From: Fictibacillus enclensis
GTDB lineage: Bacteria; Bacillota; Bacilli; Bacillales; Fictibacillaceae
DNA: 64,000 nt
NCBI RefSeq assembly: GCF_001457035.1
Contig: NZ_KQ758618.1
Location: forward strand, 186,001 to 250,000
Reading direction: 5' to 3'
A program made the translations under genes and the position numbers. The notes beneath the pieces are model-generated. The model saw only the letters and a program-made list of their open reading frames with translations, was not told the DNA's origin and made no database searches. Of this stretch, positions 59,593-64,000 are shown piece after piece. The first letter of the stretch is position 1, and the number at the start of each line of letters is the position of its first letter.

Positions 59593-61893
59593 GTGGATAA
59601 GCAGCAACTGCTTGCGTTCATGAAAGAAGAAGCATATAAACCGCTTAGCGTTCAGGAACTGGAAGACGCCTTTGGGCTCCAGGAAGCGGATGATTTTAAA
59701 ATTTTGGTTCGCACACTGAACGAGATGGAAGACGAGGGGCTTGTTGTCAGAACAAGAACAAACCGATACGGTCTTCCTGACAAAATGAATCTTGTTCGAG
59801 GAAAGGTGCAGGCTCATGCGAAAGGGTTTGCTTTCGTCCTCCCTGAAACAGGAGAAGGAAAAGACGTCTACGTTTCTCAGGGAGACATGGGCAGTGCCAT
59901 GAACAATGACGTGGTGCTCGTACGCCTTAACACCAATTCAAAAGGCTCTCATCCGGAAGGTACCATTATCCGCATTTTGGAGCGTGGTGTAACAGAAACA
60001 GTAGGAACATTCCAGCAAAGCCGCAGTTTTGGGTTTGTGGTCGCTGATGACAAACGGATTCCGAATGATATTTTCATCCCGGCTGAAGGGGTAAATGGTG
60101 CCATTGAAGGCCATAAAGTCGTTGTTAAAATCACCAAGTACCCTGAAGGGCGAAACAGTGCAGAAGGAGAAGTCATCCACATTCTCGGCCATAAAAACGA
60201 CCCTGGCGTGGATATCCTTTCCGTCATTTTCAAACACGGGCTGCCAAGAGAGTTCCCTGAAGAGGTGCTTGAACAGGCAAACAGTGTGCCTGACACCATT
60301 GATCCGAATGATATCGAAGGCCGCCGTGATCTGCGCGACCAAACCATCGTCACGATCGATGGCGAAGATGCTAAGGATTTGGATGATGCTGTTAATGTAA
60401 TCAAGCTTGATAACGGCAATTATAAACTCGGTGTCCATATCGCTGATGTCAGTCACTATGTAACTGAAGGATCACCAATCGATGTGGAAGCGTTGGAACG
60501 GGGTACAAGTGTGTATCTCGTGGACCGGGTTATTCCGATGATTCCTCACCGCCTGTCCAACGGGATCTGTTCATTGAATCCGCGGGTGGACCGCCTGACG
60601 CTTTCCTGTGAGATGGAAATCACGCCTAAAGGCGAAGTGATCAAGCATGAGATTTTCCCAAGTGTGATCAAGACCGTGGAACGGATGACCTACACGAACG
60701 TACGGAAAATCCTGCAGCGTGAAGACGACGACGTCTTAAAACGTTATGAGCCGCTTATTCCGTTTTTTGATGGAATGGGCGAACTGGCCGAAATTCTGCG
60801 CAAGCGCCGATTTAACCGAGGTGCTATTGACTTCGATTTCAGTGAAGCGCGTGTCATCGTCAATGAAAATAGCGAGCCGCAGGAAGTGGTGCTTCGCGAA
60901 CGGTCGGTAGCGGAACGCCTGATTGAGGAGTTCATGCTGTGTGCCAACGAAACGGTAGCGCAGCACTTCCATAAGGCCGATCTTCCGTTCATGTACCGGA
61001 TCCATGAAGACCCGGATGCAGAGAAGCTGCATCGTTTCCTTGAATTCATCGCCATGTTTGGCTATGTACTAAAAGGCGGAGTGGAAGAGGTTCATCCGAG
61101 TTCACTGCAAAAACTTCTTGAAGAAGTAAAAGGCGAGCCGGAAGAAATGGTGATCAGCAAAATAATGCTCCGTTCCATGAAGCAGGCGAAATACTATCCG
61201 GAAAGCTTGGGCCACTATGGTCTGGCGACCGAGTTCTATACGCACTTTACTTCACCGATCCGACGTTATCCGGACTTAATCGTTCACCGGTTGATCCGGA
61301 CGTATCTTATTAACAAAAAGACCGATCCAAGCACGGTGGCAAAATGGAAAGGACAGCTTGAGAAAATCGCCAAGCATGCTTCCGACCGGGAACGCCGCGC
61401 GGTGGATGCCGAGCGTGAAACGGACGATCTAAAAAAAGCTGAATTCATGCAGGATAAAATCGGGGAAGAGTACGAAGGTGTCATCAGTTCCGTAACCAAC
61501 TTCGGGTTGTTTGTAGAACTTCCCAATACCATTGAAGGTCTCGTACATGTGAGCTACCTGGCTGATGATTACTACCGCTATGATGAGAAGCATATGGCCA
61601 TGATCGGTGAACGCACAGGGAACGTGTTCCGGATCGGGGATGAACTTGCGGTTAGGGTCATCAATGTGAATCTCGATGAACGGGCGATTGATTTTGAGAT
61701 CGTGGGTATGAAGGGAACACCCCGCAAACGGGGAAAAGACCGTCCAACAGTCATTGAAGGCGAAGGACGAAAGCGAAAAACACGCCGTCCTGAAGCCGAC
61801 CGAGGGGACAAAGGCGGATCAACAAAAGGCAAGAAAAAGCCATTCTATAAAGGGAATATCACGAAAAAGAAAAAGAAAAACAAAAAGAGATAA
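59593..61893 (+). CDS. rnr: ribonuclease R
   Basis: 766 aa. An N-terminal winged helix, two cold-shock domains, the RNB nuclease domain ([14 protein letters not shown] with the Mg-binding Asp cluster, [35 protein letters not shown]), an S1 domain ([27 protein letters not shown]) and a Lys/Arg-rich tail. It degrades structured RNA and, with tmRNA-SmpB, non-stop mRNA. Start GTG 59593 follows AAGGAGGAG. It is 101 bases before smpB. Confidence 0.96.
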   Translation: MDKQQLLAFMKEEAYKPLSVQELEDAFGLQEADDFKILVRTLNEMEDEGLVVRTRTNRYGLPDKMNLVRGKVQAHAKGFAFVLPETGEGKDVYVSQGDMGSAMNNDVVLVRLNTNSKGSHPEGTIIRILERGVTETVGTFQQSRSFGFVVADDKRIPNDIFIPAEGVNGAIEGHKVVVKITKYPEGRNSAEGEVIHILGHKNDPGVDILSVIFKHGLPREFPEEVLEQANSVPDTIDPNDIEGRRDLRDQTIVTIDGEDAKDLDDAVNVIKLDNGNYKLGVHIADVSHYVTEGSPIDVEALERGTSVYLVDRVIPMIPHRLSNGICSLNPRVDRLTLSCEMEITPKGEVIKHEIFPSVIKTVERMTYTNVRKILQREDDDVLKRYEPLIPFFDGMGELAEILRKRRFNRGAIDFDFSEARVIVNENSEPQEVVLRERSVAERLIEEFMLCANETVAQHFHKADLPFMYRIHEDPDAEKLHRFLEFIAMFGYVLKGGVEEVHPSSLQKLLEEVKGEPEEMVISKIMLRSMKQAKYYPESLGHYGLATEFYTHFTSPIRRYPDLIVHRLIRTYLINKKTDPSTVAKWKGQLEKIAKHASDRERRAVDAERETDDLKKAEFMQDKIGEEYEGVISSVTNFGLFVELPNTIEGLVHVSYLADDYYRYDEKHMAMIGERTGNVFRIGDELAVRVINVNLDERAIDFEIVGMKGTPRKRGKDRPTVIEGEGRKRKTRRPEADRGDKGGSTKGKKKPFYKGNITKKKKKNKKR

Positions 61894-61903
61894 ACCAGTG
61901 CAG

Positions 61904-61960
61904 GGAAACGTCATGCGGCCTTAAGCTTTATTTGACGTTTCCTGACCAATTCAGTATAAT
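61904..61960 (+). promoter_or_regulatory. smpB promoter overlapping an inverted repeat
   Basis: TTGACG (61932-61937), 17 bases, TATAAT (61955-61960): a near-consensus SigA promoter. GGAAACGTCA (61904-61913) and TGACGTTTCC (61933-61942) form a 10-bp perfect inverted repeat, and its right arm contains five bases of the -35. Confidence 0.75.
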
Positions 61961-61994
61961 TAAGGGTGCACTTGTTTTGGGGAGGTCATGAAGC

Positions 61995-62462
61995 ATGCCA
62001 AGAGGAGAAGGAAAACTTGTCGCTCAAAATAAAAAAGCGCGGCATGATTATCATATAGAAGAAACCTTTGAGGCAGGCATCGTCCTCCAGGGTACTGAAA
62101 TCAAAGCCATCCGGGCTGGCAGGATCAATTTGAAGGATTCATTCGCCCGTGTGCAAAATGGAGAACTGTTTCTTCACAACATGCACGTGAGCCCGTACGA
62201 ACAGGGAAACCGGTACAACCATGATCCGCTCAGAACACGCAAACTGCTTCTTCACAAGAAGGAGATCGCCAAGCTTTTGGGCCAGACAAAAGAGCAGGGA
62301 TACTCGATCGTCCCATTGAAGCTGTATCTTAAAAACGGATTTGCGAAGGTTTTAATCGGCTTGGCCAAGGGTAAAAAGAACTACGACAAGCGGCAGGATC
62401 TGAAGAAAAAAGATGCAAAACGCGAGATCGAACGTGCCTTCAGGGATCGCCAAAAGGCATAA
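61995..62462 (+). CDS. smpB: tmRNA-binding protein SmpB
   Basis: 155 aa OB-fold protein. [69 protein letters not shown] and the basic C-terminal tail [24 protein letters not shown] are the family pattern. It carries tmRNA into stalled ribosomes. GGGGAGG precedes ATG 61995. ssrA follows 126 bases downstream. Confidence 0.97.
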   Translation: MPRGEGKLVAQNKKARHDYHIEETFEAGIVLQGTEIKAIRAGRINLKDSFARVQNGELFLHNMHVSPYEQGNRYNHDPLRTRKLLLHKKEIAKLLGQTKEQGYSIVPLKLYLKNGFAKVLIGLAKGKKNYDKRQDLKKKDAKREIERAFRDRQKA

Positions 62463-62481
62463 ACTGGAGAGTGTGGCCGGT

Positions 62482-62510
62482 TGAAATAACCGCGTAAAAA
62501 TGCTATACTT
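62482..62510 (+). promoter_or_regulatory. ssrA promoter
   Basis: TTGAAA (62482-62487), 17 bases, TATACT (62505-62510), with TGC before the -10 (extended). The mature RNA begins about 79 bases after the -10, implying 5' processing. Confidence 0.7.
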
Positions 62511-62588
62511 TATTTTGTTGCTAATAACTGAATAAAAGGTTGCAGCAGCTTTAACCTCCCGTAAGATTCACCCCGGGATTTCTATCAT

Positions 62589-62949
62589 GGGGACGTTACG
62601 GATTCGACAGGGGTAGTTCGAGCTTAAGTTGCGAGTCGAGGGGGTCGGCCTCGTTAAAACGCCAACGCCTATAACTGGCAAAACTAACAACAACCTAGCT
62701 TTAGCTGCGTAATAGCACTTTAGCTGATCCTCCCTCCATCGCCCATGTGGTAGGGTAAGGGTCTCACTCTTAGTGGGCTACGCCGGCTGTCCTCCGCCTG
62801 AGGACGAAGGAAGAGCGCAATCAGGCTAGCACTTCAAACGCCTGTCGATAGGCAGCTGAAGTCGCGAAACGCGAATCTATCGACTACACTCGTAGAAGCT
62901 TAAGTGCCGTTATCTTTGGACGTGGGTTCGACTCCCACCGTCTCCACCA
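62589..62949 (+). ncRNA. ssrA: transfer-messenger RNA (tmRNA)
   Basis: Starts GGGGACGTTACGGATTCGAC and ends with the tRNA-like GGGTTCGACTCCCACC...TCTCCACCA, whose termini pair as an Ala-type acceptor stem (GGGGACG / CGTCTCC). The tag reading frame at 62677-62712 encodes GKTNNNLALAA then TAA, so the degradation tag is (A)GKTNNNLALAA. It is shorter than the B. subtilis tag but keeps the C-terminal ALAA recognised by ClpXP. Confidence 0.96.
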
Positions 62950-63024
62950 ATACATACTGTTGGTGTTACTTAAAAATGTATGTTATATAATATTTTCACA
63001 TATTTCTTTGCATAGTGCTTTCAG

Positions 63025-63047
63025 ACCTAACCGAGTTAGGTTTTTTT
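63025..63047 (+). terminator. ssrA terminator
   Basis: CCTAAC-CGA-GTTAGG followed by seven T. Confidence 0.85.
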
Positions 63048-63151
63048 ACATTTGTAATATCTCAAGATAACCTGTATTAAGGGTCAGCTCATTCAATGGT
63101 TGACCTGAAGAACAAGAAAGGGTGGCACCATGTTTAACGCCATCTAAATGG

Positions 63152-63721
63152 TTATTCATAATATTTTGCCCATTCATTAAAAATGGTTGGCGAAATCTGT
63201 TTGACCCCTTGAAGGAATTCCTCTGCATATCCAAGCTTTTCAAGACCCGATATTAACTTCCTGGGATAAGTTCTATCAGTGGTAAATGCCCGTTTGTGGT
63301 CGATCACTTTTACCTCCCCCTTCTCGTTGAAGTAAATATGACGGACCTCTGTATCGTGTCTCAAAAAACCGATCCTCTTTAATTCAGAAAGCATGTATAA
63401 TATTTGTCTTATTTTTGAGTCAGAAAAACGTTTCTTTTCTTTGAGGTATTTTTTTAGATTATATCCGTTGACATACTCCATGACAATATAGTTCGATCCA
63501 TACTCATAGAGTCGGGGAATGATTGGGGATGATTGTCCCTTCTTTAATGCCTCCAGTTCAAGTTTTTGGGTTTTTTCTTTCCAGAAAATTTTTACACATT
63601 TATTGTGACTAATTTGAAAAACCGCTCCATCACCGCCCTTGCCAAGCTGTTTGTATTTTTCGAGATTTTCCAATGCTAATTTTCCTTTATTTCTGGCTGC
63701 TATCGCCGTTATGCTTTCCAT
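63152..63721 (-). CDS. protein kinase-like protein (small, YrzF-type)
   Basis: 189 aa from ATG 63721, with AAAGGA 9 bases upstream. It has a reduced kinase fold: Gly-rich loop LGKGGDGAVFQI near residues 27-38, Lys in VKIFWKE, Glu in LELEALKKG, hinge YIVMEYVNGYNLKKYL, and a catalytic loop-like LRHDTEVRHIYFNEKGEVKVIDHKRAF. The catalytic HRDLKxxN reads RHDTEVRH and the DFG reads IDHKRAF, as in several small Bacillus Ser/Thr kinase-like and lipopolysaccharide-kinase-like proteins. Substrate unknown. AT-rich compared with the genes before ssrA. Confidence 0.7.
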   Translation of the reverse strand: MESITAIAARNKGKLALENLEKYKQLGKGGDGAVFQISHNKCVKIFWKEKTQKLELEALKKGQSSPIIPRLYEYGSNYIVMEYVNGYNLKKYLKEKKRFSDSKIRQILYMLSELKRIGFLRHDTEVRHIYFNEKGEVKVIDHKRAFTTDRTYPRKLISGLEKLGYAEEFLQGVKQISPTIFNEWAKYYE

Positions 63722-63775
63722 CCATACACTTCCTTTATTAAAATTGGACTTCAGCAGCAACTACGTTGATCTCTG

Positions 63776-64000
63776 CTAGTATAAACCGAATTCCTTTCCC
63801 CAGCTGTTTATTTTTTCAATGTATCTTTTTAGCAGAATACTTTGTTCTCCATTCAACACCCTTTTAAGGTGATTTAGGAGTCTTTTCTCTAATGTTCTCT
63901 GTAAATAAGTCATTTTTAATAGCTTTAGGATGTCTGTTTGGAAGGTTATTCCTTCTTTTTGCATTTCCTGAGCGTATAACAGCATGCAATGACTTCTTAT
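63776..64000 (-). CDS. partial CDS, unknown protein entering from beyond the window
   Basis: The frame is open to the right edge (reads IRSHCMLLYAQEMQKEGITF at the edge) and stops at 63776, giving about 74 C-terminal residues. It ends with KINSWGKEFGLY and is helical and Lys-rich. The in-frame ATG at 63985 has no RBS, so the gene most likely begins beyond 64000. No family is recognised. Confidence 0.45.
   Translation of the reverse strand: MRSHCMLLYAQEMQKEGITFQTDILKLLKMTYLQRTLEKRLLNHLKRVLNGEQSILLKRYIEKINSWGKEFGLY

Overview
The window reads as a chromosomal segment of an endospore-forming Bacillaceae (low/mid-GC Firmicute). Gene content and order follow the Bacillus subtilis region that carries uvrBA, the yvl genes, hprK-lgt-ppaX-yvoF, the his operon, trxB-yvcIJKL-crh, clpP, sigL, cggR-gapA-pgk-tpiA-pgm-eno, and secG-est-rnr-smpB-ssrA. 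Near-consensus Shine-Dalgarno sites, frequent GTG/TTG starts, a T-box, a CtsR operator, a CggR operator and a cobalamin riboswitch all fit. A Fictibacillus-like genus is a guess from gene order only.

Layout. 1-3400: end of an unidentified gene, a cation-efflux protein, a small acidic hypothetical, an orphan RsbT-like kinase, a minus-strand YflT-like stress gene with a SigB-like promoter and a 49-aa ORF behind it, then a probable relic of csbA. 3400-10700: LexA-controlled uvrB-uvrA, then small membrane proteins and yvlB/yvlD. 10700-17600: an acetyltransferase, hprK-lgt-ppaX-yvoF, an unrecognised gene, a membrane-anchored thioredoxin, a zinc-ribbon protein and a Ca2+/H+ exchanger. 17650-24300: complete hisZGDBHAFI operon without hisC. 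24500-26070: T-box-controlled tyrosyl-tRNA synthetase. 26200-32960: yvcD, trxB, yvcI-rapZ-yvcK-whiA-crh. 32950-36400: a 28-aa membrane peptide, clpP, a small hypothetical, a cold-shock gene, sigma-54 and a glutaredoxin-like gene. 36420-43890: autoregulated cggR-gapA and the lower-glycolysis genes. 43880-46240: decayed tspO, a tartrate/malate-type dehydrogenase and an acetyltransferase.

46240-56200 is the most distinctive part: a B12-riboswitch-controlled cluster of twelve genes in one direction. It encodes corrinoid uptake (btuF, btuC, btuD fused to cbiZ), cobinamide salvage and nucleotide-loop assembly (cbiB, cobD, cobU, cobS, cobC), a second shortened CobU-like protein, a PduO-type adenosyltransferase, and a membrane S-component plus PurM-like kinase pair that looks like the CblT/CblS alpha-ribazole route. 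No cobT is present in the cluster. The window closes with an iron-export-type ABC pair (fetAB, minus strand), secG, two carboxylesterases, rnr, smpB and the tmRNA gene ssrA. After ssrA the sequence turns AT-rich, with a kinase-like gene and an unidentified partial ORF on the minus strand.

Functional links: HprK and its substrate Crh are both here, as are CggR and the pathway it controls. HisZ accompanies the short form of HisG. SmpB, tmRNA and RNase R, which act together in ribosome rescue, are adjacent. BtuFCD, CbiZ and the late Cob enzymes form one salvage pathway.
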